Source of the DNA: Fidelibacterota bacterium
Lineage (GTDB): Bacteria; Fidelibacterota; UBA8477; JABMPR01
NCBI GenBank assembly: GCA_016784025.1
Contig: JADHVL010000008.1
Span: forward strand, 83,343-147,342
Direction: 5' to 3'
Length of the DNA: 64,000 nucleotides
Each line of letters starts with the position of its first letter. The stretch's first letter is position 1. Under the pieces are notes generated by a model. That model saw only the letters and a program-made list of their open reading frames with translations, did no database searches and was not told where the DNA came from. Below, one piece after another: positions 36,615 to 46,906 of this stretch. Position numbers and translations under genes: made by a program.

Positions 36615-37723
36615 TGCTATATCATTTACTGTTGCCCCTACAAGAATATTTCTCAGCATTGAACGTTTTCCGTTACATCTCCTTCCGCTCTGCCAGTGCT
36701 GCTATTACAGCTGTCTTGTTTTCTTTTATTGTGGGTCCCTGGATCATAAAAAAATTGCAAGGCATGCAAATTGGCGAAACCATTAGAACTGATGGACCTG
36801 GATCCCATTCTGCAAAAGCTGGAACGCCAACCATGGGTGGTCTTATCATCATTGGTGCCATTCTGGTACCCACTCTATTATTTGGCAGGTTAGACAATAT
36901 TTACATTCAAATGATGGTCGTCTCAGTGGTCTGGATGGGTATCGTTGGGTTTATTGATGATTATCTAAAAGCGGTTAAAAAATCCAAAAAAGGCCTCATC
37001 GCCCGCTATAAACTTCTTGGTCAAATTAGTCTGGGTCTGGTGTTAGGTGCAGTGATGATTCTCCATCCTGAATTTGAAGGTGTTGAAACTGCTACCACCC
37101 TCCCCTTCTTCAAGGATCTGGTTTTCGACATGCAATCCGCCTGGATATACATCCCCTTTGTCATTTTTGTTATCACTGCTACTTCAAATTCTGTGAACCT
37201 CAGTGATGGTCTGGATGGTCTGGCTTCAGGTCTTATGGCTATCGCAGCCCTGGTCTTTGCTGGCATTGCCTATATCACTGGTCGTGCAGATTTTAGTCAA
37301 TATTTAAATATCATATATCTCCCTAGTGCAGGAGAGCTCACTGTCTTTTGTGCGGCACTTATTGGAGCTTCGCTTGGTTTTCTCTGGTACAACGCCCGGC
37401 CTGCAGAGGTCTTTATGGGCGATACCGGATCGCTGGCTCTTGGTGCCGCACTTGGGGCGGTGGCAGTCATGCTGAAGAAAGAGTTCCTACTGCCATTTGC
37501 AGGTGGTGTCTTCATCATTGAGTCCATCTCTGTGATCATTCAAGTGCGCTATTTCAAATATACAAAGAAGAAGTATGGTGAAGGTCGCCGGCTATTTCGA
37601 ATGGCGCCGATTCACCATCATTTTGAGCTTAAAGGTTGGGATGAGAACAAAGTTGTGATTCGATTCTGGATCATGGGAATCCTGTTTGCCTTTTTAACAC
37701 TGACAACATTTAAGATCAGGTAA
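36614..37723 (+). CDS. mraY: phospho-MurNAc-pentapeptide-transferase
   Basis: GTPTMGGLIIIG, GFIDDYLK, NLSDGLDGLASGL, MGDTGSLALG, APIHHHFELKGW. Confidence 0.97.
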   Translation: MLYHLLLPLQEYFSALNVFRYISFRSASAAITAVLFSFIVGPWIIKKLQGMQIGETIRTDGPGSHSAKAGTPTMGGLIIIGAILVPTLLFGRLDNIYIQMMVVSVVWMGIVGFIDDYLKAVKKSKKGLIARYKLLGQISLGLVLGAVMILHPEFEGVETATTLPFFKDLVFDMQSAWIYIPFVIFVITATSNSVNLSDGLDGLASGLMAIAALVFAGIAYITGRADFSQYLNIIYLPSAGELTVFCAALIGASLGFLWYNARPAEVFMGDTGSLALGAALGAVAVMLKKEFLLPFAGGVFIIESISVIIQVRYFKYTKKKYGEGRRLFRMAPIHHHFELKGWDENKVVIRFWIMGILFAFLTLTTFKIR

Positions 37724-37724
37724 T

Positions 37725-39101
37725 ATGAAACCATCTGACATTACAGGTAAAAACGTCACCGTCCTGGGCAGCCAACGTTCTGCCATGGGTGCAGCACGTT
37801 TACTCCGGCATTTTGGTGCAAAAGTTCTCGTCAGCGAATTTGATGCGGATAAGTTTGATGCGGAAAAACGTCAGATTTTGGGTGACATCGAAGCAGAATT
37901 CGAATTTGGTTATCATTCCCCTGATGTCCTGAAAAGTGATTTTGTGGTCGTGAGTCCAGGCATCCCTGAGAATGCTGACATTGTTCAAAAGATCAGAAGT
38001 AAGCATATTCCGCTCTACTCCGAAATTGAGCTCACTTCCTGGTTTATCGATGCTCCAATCATAGCTGTTACCGGGTCAAATGGAAAAACTACTACAGTAA
38101 ATCTTATTCACCACCTGCTAAAAACTGCTGGATATGACAGTTTCCTTGGTGGGAATGTAGGTGTAGCCGCGTCTGAAGTGCTCATGGATAGTCTGAATCA
38201 AGTCGCACAAAAGCCAATCTTTGTTTTAGAGGTCAGTAGTTTTCAGTTAGACAATATCGACACCTTCAAACCAAATGTGGCGGTGATCCTGAATCTCACA
38301 CCTGATCATCTCGACCGATATCCCAGTCTGACAGCATATTATGAATCAAAACTGGGGATGCTTAGAAATTTAGACGAAACCTGCACCGCCGTCATCAATA
38401 GAGACGATCCAGAATTATCTCGTCATGTCCTGGTTGTGGATGAAAGCCGTTATTTTTCAGTTTCCAGCCCATCTGGTGGTGACGCCATGTTAGCTGAAGG
38501 CATAATTGGTATCATGAAGAATGGTGAGTGGAGTCCTATTCTGCCTGCCAAAGCACTGCCTCTGCCAGGCAAGCACAATTTAAGCAATGCCCTGGCCGCT
38601 GTGGCTGCAGTCATGGATTTCATTACTGATCCTGAAATATTGGCTCAAGGACTGATGACTTTTTCAGCAGTCCCCCATCGAATTGAGTATGTTGGTAAAA
38701 TCAAGGGCATCCGCTGTTACAATGATTCTAAAGCTACCAATATTGCTTCAACTGAGGTGGCAATTCACAGTTTTCCCCAACCCCTCTGGCTGATCCTGGG
38801 TGGCAAGGATAAGGGTGGTGACTTCACAACCCTGATACCACAGTTGGAAGCATCGACTCGAGAAGTTCTCCTGGTGGGAGCAGCTTCAGATATTATTGAG
38901 ACCCAGATAAGTCCAGCTTTACAAACACGTAAGGTTGAAACCATCGAATCAGCCATTAATTACTGTTTTGATCACGGTGATGATGGTGATGTTCTGCTCC
39001 TCTCTCCGGCCTGCGCAAGTTTTGATCAATTTGACAATTTTGAAGCTAGGGGTGATCATTTCCGGACCCTTATCCAAGCCCATGAAGGGTGGACAATGTG
39101 A
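37725..39101 (+). CDS. murD: UDP-MurNAc-L-alanine-D-glutamate ligase
   Basis: AVTGSNGKTTTVNLIHHLL, LEVSSFQLDNI, NDSKATNIASTEVAI, LILGGKDKGGDF. Confidence 0.96.
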   Translation: MKPSDITGKNVTVLGSQRSAMGAARLLRHFGAKVLVSEFDADKFDAEKRQILGDIEAEFEFGYHSPDVLKSDFVVVSPGIPENADIVQKIRSKHIPLYSEIELTSWFIDAPIIAVTGSNGKTTTVNLIHHLLKTAGYDSFLGGNVGVAASEVLMDSLNQVAQKPIFVLEVSSFQLDNIDTFKPNVAVILNLTPDHLDRYPSLTAYYESKLGMLRNLDETCTAVINRDDPELSRHVLVVDESRYFSVSSPSGGDAMLAEGIIGIMKNGEWSPILPAKALPLPGKHNLSNALAAVAAVMDFITDPEILAQGLMTFSAVPHRIEYVGKIKGIRCYNDSKATNIASTEVAIHSFPQPLWLILGGKDKGGDFTTLIPQLEASTREVLLVGAASDIIETQISPALQTRKVETIESAINYCFDHGDDGDVLLLSPACASFDQFDNFEARGDHFRTLIQAHEGWTM

Positions 39102-40222
39102 AATATTTCCACCTGGATAAAGTCTTGTTTATTATAGTTATTATACTTTTTGTTGCTGGTTCTGTAGTGATGTATTCCGCTTCCACCTCTCAACATGCTG
39201 ATTCATCGCATTATCTAAAACGTCATCTGATGAATGGCACCATCGCTGTCATATTGGGCATCATATTTTCCAGGTTTCCACATCAATATTTCAGACATCT
39301 CCGCTATTTCATTCTCATTGGTATGTATTTATTGTTGGTCGGTGTATTGATCTATAACAAGTCAATGGGTATGACACATCCGGCCAGATGGTTATATCTA
39401 GGCGGTTTCAGTTTCCAGGTAGCGGATTTTGTGCGACTTGGAATGATCATTTATATCGCAGACTATTTGCACCGCAACCAACAGACGCTTCATGATTTCA
39501 AGACAAGTGTCTTCCCAGCCTTCTTGATTGTTTCCACTGTGGTGGCTCTCATTGCCATACAGCCGGATCTTTCATCATCCCTAATGATTATGATGCTGTG
39601 TCTCATTCTATTCTATCTGGGCAATGTTCAGATCAGTCATATCTCAGCCTTCTTATCAGTTGGCTCTATAACAGCACTCGTCTATGCCTGGAGCAGACCA
39701 TATATGTGGAAACGAATTATGACTTTCTTTAGTGATAATGTGGATGTGGCCAATGAAGGTTTCCAGGTACATCACTCTCTCAAGGGTCTGGCTCATGGAG
39801 GTATCGGCGGTGTCGGTCTGGGTAATAGTTATGTTAAAGATCTATTTCTCCCTGAGCCACACACTGACTTCGTCTTTAGCATTCTAGGTGAAGAATTTGG
39901 ATTTATTGGATCTTCCTTCTTTCTACTTCTCTTTTTGCTGCTCTTCCTGCGAGGATTGAGAATTGCCAGAAATTCATCTGATTCATTCAGCATGCTCCTG
40001 GCTATCGGCATCAGTTTCTCTCTATTCAGTTTTGCTATGGTAAATATTGGTGTCGTCACAGGATTTTTACCCACAACAGGTCTCCCCCTTCCACTTATTT
40101 CTTATGGAGGTTCAAATCTGTTGGCCACTGCCGTGATGCTGGGAATTCTGTTCAACATTTCTTCCAATAACGAGTCAGGTAAGATTTTATCATCTGAAAG
40201 GGTATTGAACATTGACTTCTAA
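39098..40222 (+). CDS. ftsW: cell-division lipid II flippase/polymerase FtsW (SEDS)
   Basis: SEDS signatures GMTHPARWLYLGGFSFQVADFVRLGM and TTGLPLPLISYGGSNL. GTG at 39098 overlaps the murD stop (GTGA); alternative ATG 39089. Confidence 0.93.
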   Translation: MKYFHLDKVLFIIVIILFVAGSVVMYSASTSQHADSSHYLKRHLMNGTIAVILGIIFSRFPHQYFRHLRYFILIGMYLLLVGVLIYNKSMGMTHPARWLYLGGFSFQVADFVRLGMIIYIADYLHRNQQTLHDFKTSVFPAFLIVSTVVALIAIQPDLSSSLMIMMLCLILFYLGNVQISHISAFLSVGSITALVYAWSRPYMWKRIMTFFSDNVDVANEGFQVHHSLKGLAHGGIGGVGLGNSYVKDLFLPEPHTDFVFSILGEEFGFIGSSFFLLLFLLLFLRGLRIARNSSDSFSMLLAIGISFSLFSFAMVNIGVVTGFLPTTGLPLPLISYGGSNLLATAVMLGILFNISSNNESGKILSSERVLNIDF

Positions 40223-40226
40223 TAAT

Positions 40227-41354
40227 ATGCTGAGAGTGGCATTTGCAGGTGGCGGAACCGGTGGACATATCATTCCAGCTCTTGCCATTGCTGAAAGATT
40301 ACAGGAATGCGTTGCCAGAGAGAGTTCATTTTCTGACGTGGAAGTCCTCTTCTTTGGAAGTGATTATGGGATGGAAACGCGTCTAATTCCAGAGGCTGGA
40401 TTCAAGCTTGAGACTCTACCCATCCGTGGACTTTCCAGATCCATATCCCTGGCGGGTCTGAAGCAAAACATCTTACTGCCTGGACGGTTGATCGCATCAA
40501 TTATCAAAGCCAACAAAGCTTTGCGGGCCTTTGATCCACACATTACTGTAGGAACAGGTGGTTATGCCAGTGCAGTACCTGTTCGACAATCACTTCGCAA
40601 CCATATTCCCATCGTCCTCCAGGAGCAAAATAGCTACCCCGGGATGGTGACACGTCTTTTTGCACCCAAGGCCAGACAGGTATTCCTCACCTACGAAGAT
40701 GCCAGTCAACATCTCAAAGGGTCTCAAACGCTTCAGACAGGTAATCCCATTCGTTTTATGGGAAGTAAAAGCGATCGCAGTGAATCCGCTGAATTATTCG
40801 GCTTAAACCCGGAGATTCCTACCCTCTTTATTCTGGGGGGGTCTCAAGGAGCCAGGGCAATCAACCGACATTTTATTGATCGCATCGCCAAATATCTGGA
40901 AAAGCTGGGGATGCAAGTCCTGTGGCAAACGGGTAAAGCTGATTTCGAATTCTGCCAGAAGCAGATTGGAACTAATCCACGCGTCGTCCTCAAACCATTT
41001 ATCAAGGAGATGGATAAGGCTTATTCCATAGCTGATTTGATGGTTTGTCGTGCAGGCGCTATGACGCTTACAGAGATCAATCACTTTGGATTACCCTCCA
41101 TATTGATTCCCCTGCCCAGCGCAGCAGCGAATCATCAAGAATTCAATGCCAGAAGTCAGGAGAAAGCTGGTGCAGCCAGGGTTATTCTTGAACCTGAACT
41201 TGCTGAAGGTGCATTTCTCCCACTGCTCACTGACATTTTCACTAATAAGGAAAAACTTAGTGGCATGGCCAAAGCATCAGCTGCTCTCAGTCGCCCTCAA
41301 GCCACACAAGAAATCTGTAACCACATCATAAGAATTGCGAGCACCAGTGCTTAA
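40227..41354 (+). CDS. murG: UDP-GlcNAc transferase
   Basis: VAFAGGGTGGHIIPALAIAE, QEQNSYPGMVTR, LGGSQGARAINRHF, CRAGAMTLTEI. ATG 40227 preferred over TTG 40212. Confidence 0.95.
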   Translation: MLRVAFAGGGTGGHIIPALAIAERLQECVARESSFSDVEVLFFGSDYGMETRLIPEAGFKLETLPIRGLSRSISLAGLKQNILLPGRLIASIIKANKALRAFDPHITVGTGGYASAVPVRQSLRNHIPIVLQEQNSYPGMVTRLFAPKARQVFLTYEDASQHLKGSQTLQTGNPIRFMGSKSDRSESAELFGLNPEIPTLFILGGSQGARAINRHFIDRIAKYLEKLGMQVLWQTGKADFEFCQKQIGTNPRVVLKPFIKEMDKAYSIADLMVCRAGAMTLTEINHFGLPSILIPLPSAAANHQEFNARSQEKAGAARVILEPELAEGAFLPLLTDIFTNKEKLSGMAKASAALSRPQATQEICNHIIRIASTSA

Positions 41355-42708
41355 GTCAGCCAGACATATTCATTTTGTCGGTATCGGCGGAATTGGGATG
41401 AGCGCTCTTGCTCTCTTACTCAAACAGCAGGGTAAGCAAGTCTCTGGATCTGATCAGATGGATAGTGAATTACTCAATTCTCTTAGAAAAGCCGAGATTC
41501 AAGTCTTCATAGGTCATGCAGCCAATCATGCTGAAGGTGCAGACCTGGTGGTCTACTCAAGTGCCGTAAAACCTGATAATCCTGAGCGAGTATATGCTGA
41601 GTCTCAGGGTATCCCTGAAATTCGTCGAGCGGAATTGCTGGGTCAGATAGCAGATTCGTACGAAAACATCCTGGCGATTGCCGGTACGCATGGAAAAACG
41701 ACTACGACAGGCATGTGTGGTCAGATACTGATCGCAGCAGGTCTCGATCCAAGTATACTGGTTGGCGGAATCCTCCCAGACTTGAAATCAAATCTACGTC
41801 TTGGTAAACAGAATCATATTGTTGTTGAAGCAGATGAATATGACCGGTCTTTTCTGGCTCTTAATCCTACCCAGATCATCGTGACCACGCTTGAAGCCGA
41901 TCATCTGGATATCTACAAAGATTTACAGGATGTCCGCGATACCTTTCTTGAGTTCATATCCAAACTGGATGAGTCAGGACAGCTGGTCTTGCAGGGTGAT
42001 GACCCGGAATTGTTGCAACTTGCCAATCGAAGCCCACACCCAGTCATCAGCTATGGTTTAACCAATATGCCTGATTATCGGGCCATTGATATTGAAGTAA
42101 ACTCCTTCACCAGTAAGTTTACTGTGGTAAAACGTGGTAAAACGTTGGGTAACATCGTTCTCAATATGCCTGGTGATCACAATGTCATGAATGCCCTGGG
42201 CGCATGCACGCTTGCACATGAGATGGGTATTGATTTCAAGTATATCAAAGCTGGACTTGAGTCCTTCCATGGTATGGAGCGCCGATTCCAACTCAAGGGT
42301 TCCAAGAATGGGGTCCAATTCGTTGATGATTATGCCCATCATCCTTCAGAGATAGAAGCCACATTATTGGCAGCTCGTAGTGGATGGGCAACCTCACGAA
42401 TTATTGCCGTATTTCAACCTCATTTATATTCCAGAACCAAAGATTTTGCTCAGGAATTTGCAGCTGCACTGGAAATAGCAGATATCGCTATCCTGACTGA
42501 TATTTATCCAGCCCGCGAGCTTCCCATCCCCGGAGTAACGTCTGATCTGATTCTAAAACACGGAAGTGATAAAATCCAGCTGCTCTCTCACATTGAAGAT
42601 GTCCACAAATTTTTGAAGCCCAACCTGCAGACCAATGATCTGGTTATTACCATGGGTGCTGGCGACATCTGGAAACTGCATGGACTTTTCCTGGAGGAAG
42701 GTAAGTAA
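41335..42708 (+). CDS. murC: UDP-MurNAc-L-alanine ligase
   Basis: IHFVGIGGIGMSALALLL, AGTHGKTTTTGM, VVEADEYDRSFL, DDYAHHPSEIEATL; TTG 41335 or GTG 41347 start. Confidence 0.95.
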   Translation: MRAPVLKSARHIHFVGIGGIGMSALALLLKQQGKQVSGSDQMDSELLNSLRKAEIQVFIGHAANHAEGADLVVYSSAVKPDNPERVYAESQGIPEIRRAELLGQIADSYENILAIAGTHGKTTTTGMCGQILIAAGLDPSILVGGILPDLKSNLRLGKQNHIVVEADEYDRSFLALNPTQIIVTTLEADHLDIYKDLQDVRDTFLEFISKLDESGQLVLQGDDPELLQLANRSPHPVISYGLTNMPDYRAIDIEVNSFTSKFTVVKRGKTLGNIVLNMPGDHNVMNALGACTLAHEMGIDFKYIKAGLESFHGMERRFQLKGSKNGVQFVDDYAHHPSEIEATLLAARSGWATSRIIAVFQPHLYSRTKDFAQEFAAALEIADIAILTDIYPARELPIPGVTSDLILKHGSDKIQLLSHIEDVHKFLKPNLQTNDLVITMGAGDIWKLHGLFLEEGK

Positions 42709-43482
42709 GTGGCCAGGACATCTACATATATCATTCCACCCCTGAGTTTGATTTTCTCAGCAGGACTGCTTCTTACCGTGGTACTGTTAGGATTTTTGAG
42801 TATAGCCTATGCCACGCTACTCAGAAGTGATGAAGTCGAAGCTATTAACCTTTATGGGCAACGCACAATGAGCCCTGAACGGGTGAAGAGTCTCACAGAG
42901 GTTTACCTGGGTAACTCACTCATGAGGCTCGACCTTAGAGAAATTCAGGAAAGTTTTCTGGAATATCCACTCATTCGGAGTGCGAAAGCCACCAGAAATT
43001 ATCCTCATTCTCTGGATATCTATCTATATGATGTACTTCCTGTAGCCTATATCGCTATGCATGAAATCATGACCCTTGATGAGAAGGCCATTCTACTCCC
43101 ATTGCCTGACAAGGGAATGCTTTACAATTTACCCATCATTACCGGGATCAATGTGGAAGTTCCAAGCACTAGTATTGGGCAGATCATTCCCGATGAGACA
43201 GTTCAGATGTTAGTCAGTTTCCTCAAGAAGATTCGCAAAGAACATCAAAATCTATATCTTGATATTTCTGAGATTTCCTATGACAGACGCGGCATCAAGC
43301 TGATATCAGCCACGCACGGGACCTCCGTATTTCTGGGGAACGAGGATGATGCCATCGTGAATAGCATCATTCTTGAAAAATTTATATCCGAAGAATCAGA
43401 TTCAGGGATCATCAGTCCCTATCAGTATATCGATCTGCGATTTGATCGTCAGGTCATCGTAAAGGAGCGAGAATCACGATGA
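42709..43482 (+). CDS. ftsQ: FtsQ/DivIB-like cell division protein
   Basis: Single N-terminal TM, POTRA-like region, canonical murC-ftsQ-ftsA position. Confidence 0.8.
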   Translation: MARTSTYIIPPLSLIFSAGLLLTVVLLGFLSIAYATLLRSDEVEAINLYGQRTMSPERVKSLTEVYLGNSLMRLDLREIQESFLEYPLIRSAKATRNYPHSLDIYLYDVLPVAYIAMHEIMTLDEKAILLPLPDKGMLYNLPIITGINVEVPSTSIGQIIPDETVQMLVSFLKKIRKEHQNLYLDISEISYDRRGIKLISATHGTSVFLGNEDDAIVNSIILEKFISEESDSGIISPYQYIDLRFDRQVIVKERESR

Positions 43483-44729
43483 ACAGCCGTGGAATATACA
43501 TAGCCGTAGACATTGGGACATCGAAGGTATGCGCCATCGCAGCAGAGCCAGATCATGAAGATATTCTTAAGGTGGTCGGGCTCAGCAGCTCACCCTCCAC
43601 AGGTCTTCGGCGTGGAACAATTGTTGACATCGAAGCCACTGCCAAGGCCATACGCACTGCCCTGGATGATATCGAAGCAAGTGCTGGTATTAAAGCCGGC
43701 CAAATTACCGTCGGCATTGCAGGAGAGCATATTGCCAGCCTGAATGCAACTGGAGTTATCGGTATTGCTGATCTGTCCAATCGAGGCCTGGAAAAAGAAT
43801 TAAAGATTACCCAGGAAGATGTTGACCGGGTTATTGAATCGGCCAAAGCTGTTGGTCTTCCCAATGGCCGTAGAATCATCCATGTAATTCCACAACAATT
43901 TACTGTGGATGATGAAGCAGGATTGCGTAATCCCGTTGGGATGACAGGCCGCAGACTTGAAGCTCAAGTTCATCTCGTCACATCAGCTACAGCCAGTACG
44001 AAAAACATTATTACTGCAGTACGTCATGCAGGTTGTCAGGTCAAAGACTTTGTTCTGGAGCCTATCGCCTCAGCCCAATCTGTTTTAACTGAAGAAGAAA
44101 AGAAAGTTGGTGTGGGTCTCATCGATATTGGTGCCGGGACCACAGATGCCATTGTCATTTCCAAATTTGGTGTTGAGCATACTGTCTCTCTCCCCTTTGG
44201 TGGCAATCAGGTCACCTCAGATATTGCCGGTATTCTCAGAATTACGGATGAGCAAGCCGACGAGCTCAAGCTCAAATTTGGTCATTGCTTCACCGCTGAA
44301 ACAGAAGTGGACAAGGTCTTTGATGTAAAGGGTGTCGGTGGCCGTCAGGACCGCAATATTAATGAATCCGAATTCTCAATGTATATCGAAGCCCGTATGG
44401 ATGAGACGCTGAGAATGGTCAAAGCCAATCTCGAAGAAAACGGAATGATAAAGCATCTGAATTCCGGTCTGGTATTTACTGGGGGTGGCTCAAAGATTCC
44501 TGGAATTATCCCTCTGGCAAAACGCGTGTTTGATTTGCCTGTTCGTCTAGGGAATCCCATCGGTTTTATTGATACGACAGAACGGATCGATAGTCCAGAA
44601 TATGCTACTGCAACTGGTCTCATCGCCTATGCAGCAAAATTTCAATCAGAAGAGACAAGTCGTTATGATAGTGGAACGCTTGCTCGACTCTTTAAAACGA
44701 TAACTGATTTTTTTCAGAAAAATTTTTAA
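43479..44729 (+). CDS. ftsA: cell division protein FtsA
   Basis: IYIAVDIGTSKVCAIAAE, GLIDIGAGTTDAIV, LVFTGGGSKIPGI, C-terminal amphipathic LARLFKTITDFFQKNF. Confidence 0.96.
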   Translation: MNSRGIYIAVDIGTSKVCAIAAEPDHEDILKVVGLSSSPSTGLRRGTIVDIEATAKAIRTALDDIEASAGIKAGQITVGIAGEHIASLNATGVIGIADLSNRGLEKELKITQEDVDRVIESAKAVGLPNGRRIIHVIPQQFTVDDEAGLRNPVGMTGRRLEAQVHLVTSATASTKNIITAVRHAGCQVKDFVLEPIASAQSVLTEEEKKVGVGLIDIGAGTTDAIVISKFGVEHTVSLPFGGNQVTSDIAGILRITDEQADELKLKFGHCFTAETEVDKVFDVKGVGGRQDRNINESEFSMYIEARMDETLRMVKANLEENGMIKHLNSGLVFTGGGSKIPGIIPLAKRVFDLPVRLGNPIGFIDTTERIDSPEYATATGLIAYAAKFQSEETSRYDSGTLARLFKTITDFFQKNF

Positions 44730-44762
44730 TAAGAAAACACATCCAAAACGGAGGATACACAC

Positions 44763-46010
44763 ATGTTATTTGAATTTGACAGCTTAAAAGAACAGAAGGC
44801 TCGAATCCGGGTTATCGGTGTTGGTGGTGCAGGTAGCAATGCCATCGATCGCATGGTCGATTCAGAACTTTCAGGCGTGGAATTTATCGCCGTCAATACT
44901 GATGCTCAGGCATTGGATAACAGTAAGGCCGATGTCAAAATCCAGATTGGTAAAACCATTACCAAGGGTCTTGGTGCAGGTGCAAAGCTTCATGTAGGTG
45001 AAGCTGCTGCTGAAGAAGATGCTCAGGCAATCGCCGCAGCTCTTGATGGATCCGATCTTGTGTTCGTGACAGCAGGTATGGGTGGCGGAACGGGAACAGG
45101 TGCAGCTCCAGTTGTTGCTCGGATATCAAAAGAGATAGGTGCCTTAACCATCGGGATAGTAACCACTCCTTTCCGCTGCGAAGGTCCACAAAGATCCAAG
45201 CGTGGAAAAGAGGGCGTGGAGAATCTGCGCCAATACCTGGATACCCTTATCGTCATTCCAAATCAAAGACTACTCTCCATCGTTGAGAGAACCACATCCA
45301 TGGTGGATGCTTTTTTAGAAGCAGATTCAGTACTTCTTCAAGCAACCCGTGGTATTTCTGATTTGATCAATGTTCCTGGTCTCATCAATTTGGATTATGC
45401 AGATGTCAAAACGACCATGGAAGGCATGGGTGATGCCATCATGGGTACAGGCATAGCTTCTGGTGAGGAACGCGCTGTACTGGCCGCTCAGACCGCTATA
45501 TCATCACCTCTACTTGATGACACGAACATCAATGGAGCCCAGGGTCTTCTAATCAATATCACCGGTGGCCCAAACATGTCACTATTTGAAGTTGATGAAG
45601 CTGCAAATCTCATATTTGAAGAAGTCGGAGAACAGGCTAACATCATTATGGGAGCAGTCATTGATGAAACCATGGGTGAAGAGCTCAGAGTGACGGTGAT
45701 TGCCACAGGATTTCACCATGATTCTGATCTCAAATTTGATCACAAAGAAACACAGCCTGCCAGAGTATATCGTCCAGCTGCTCCAATGGCTGCATCCAAA
45801 CCTGTCGAAGAGATTGTCATCGAAGCTCCAGTACAGGATTTTGTGGAGCCAAAGATCGCTCCTCGTCTGGAAACCTTCGAAGATCGTAAGAAACTGGAAG
45901 TCCCAACATACGAGCGTCAACAATCAGAACCAGAAGATGTCATCATGCATTTCAGTGATGATCTCTCTGTACCCACATATATCCGTCGTCAAGAGGGTAT
46001 GACTTTATAA
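44763..46010 (+). CDS. ftsZ: cell division GTPase FtsZ
   Basis: [28 protein letters not shown]-terminal peptide [11 protein letters not shown]. Confidence 0.98.
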   Translation: MLFEFDSLKEQKARIRVIGVGGAGSNAIDRMVDSELSGVEFIAVNTDAQALDNSKADVKIQIGKTITKGLGAGAKLHVGEAAAEEDAQAIAAALDGSDLVFVTAGMGGGTGTGAAPVVARISKEIGALTIGIVTTPFRCEGPQRSKRGKEGVENLRQYLDTLIVIPNQRLLSIVERTTSMVDAFLEADSVLLQATRGISDLINVPGLINLDYADVKTTMEGMGDAIMGTGIASGEERAVLAAQTAISSPLLDDTNINGAQGLLINITGGPNMSLFEVDEAANLIFEEVGEQANIIMGAVIDETMGEELRVTVIATGFHHDSDLKFDHKETQPARVYRPAAPMAASKPVEEIVIEAPVQDFVEPKIAPRLETFEDRKKLEVPTYERQQSEPEDVIMHFSDDLSVPTYIRRQEGMTL

Positions 46011-46016
46011 AGCGTT

Positions 46017-46098
46017 TCTGATCGAAAGATCAGACAGCCCGTTAATTCGGGTCAACACCCCGCCCGATTTTATCGGGTCTGTACCCCGCCAGGTCGGG
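46017..46098. repeat. array of short hairpins after ftsZ (one GAAA-tetraloop hairpin + three CCCG...CGGG hairpins)
   Basis: TCTGATC-GAAA-GATCAGA; CCCG-TTAATT-CGGG; CCCGAT-TTT-ATCGGG; CCCG-CCAGGT-CGGG. Confidence 0.7.
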
Positions 46099-46120
46099 TC
46101 CCACAACCTCCGTTTCCCGT

Positions 46121-46150
46121 AAGCCTTGCTCTCCTGGGAGCAGGGCTTTT
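46121..46150 (+). terminator. rho-independent-type terminator downstream of ftsZ
   Basis: AAGCCTTGCTC-tcctgg-GAGCAGGGCTTTT, 11-bp arms with one G-U. Confidence 0.7.
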
Positions 46151-46213
46151 CCCAGGGCCAGTAATACCATTTGCACCTCATAATGCACCCAATTTAGTTG
46201 GATTACCTTTACC

Positions 46214-46264
46214 CTTCGAGAGCCTCAGGGAGACGAAAAGTGTGTCTTGCTGAGCCTGTCGAAG
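46214..46264. repeat. imperfect palindromic intergenic element CTTCGAGAGCCTCAGGGAGAC...GTCTTGCTGAGCCTGTCGAAG
   Basis: 21-bp arms with about 17 complementary positions; similar to the 2540-2625 element. Confidence 0.65.
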
Positions 46265-46425
46265 TATGACACGTCCCACGTATTCTAGAGTTAAACTGGT
46301 ATAATACCACATGATAACATCTTCCTTTGGCGATAAAACCTTGAACGCTTATTTTTTAGAATCGTAAGGCTTGTGACGATACAGCGAATGGTCTAGTTTC
46401 AAGCCTTGAAAGGAGATCATTTCTC

Positions 46426-46878
46426 ATGATAAAAGTACTTCACATTCTCGGGGTGGTTCTCTTCCTGGGAAATATCATAATCAGCACTGTATGGCGACTT
46501 CTTGCTCAGAGAGCAGAGGATAAAGCAGTACATAAGTTTTCCATCAAATTGATACAAGTAACTGATATTATATTTAGCGTACCTGGTATTGTCCTCATTG
46601 CTGTCACAGGTCATATGTTGGCAACAGGACTGGGGGGCATTGGTGCACACGGTTGGATCTATCATAGCTATGCCTTATTGACAGTATCTGCACTCATTTG
46701 GGTAGCTGGATTAATGCCCATTCAGAGGAAACAGCTACGTCTCATCGAAGAATCTCATTCCTTGAAAGAGGCGGGTATCCGCTATAAAACTCTGAATATG
46801 TGGTGGGCATTTTTGGGAACCATAGCAGCTGTGTTACCTCTCATAGCACTTTACCTGATGGTGATTCGTCCTGTCTAG
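46426..46878 (+). CDS. DUF2269-like small integral membrane protein
   Basis: KVLHILGVVLFLGNIIISTVWRLLA and about 4 TM segments; RBS AAAGGAGAT. Confidence 0.72.
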   Translation: MIKVLHILGVVLFLGNIIISTVWRLLAQRAEDKAVHKFSIKLIQVTDIIFSVPGIVLIAVTGHMLATGLGGIGAHGWIYHSYALLTVSALIWVAGLMPIQRKQLRLIEESHSLKEAGIRYKTLNMWWAFLGTIAAVLPLIALYLMVIRPV

Positions 46879-46906
46879 GAAATACCACATAAAATTCACT
46901 GTATTT

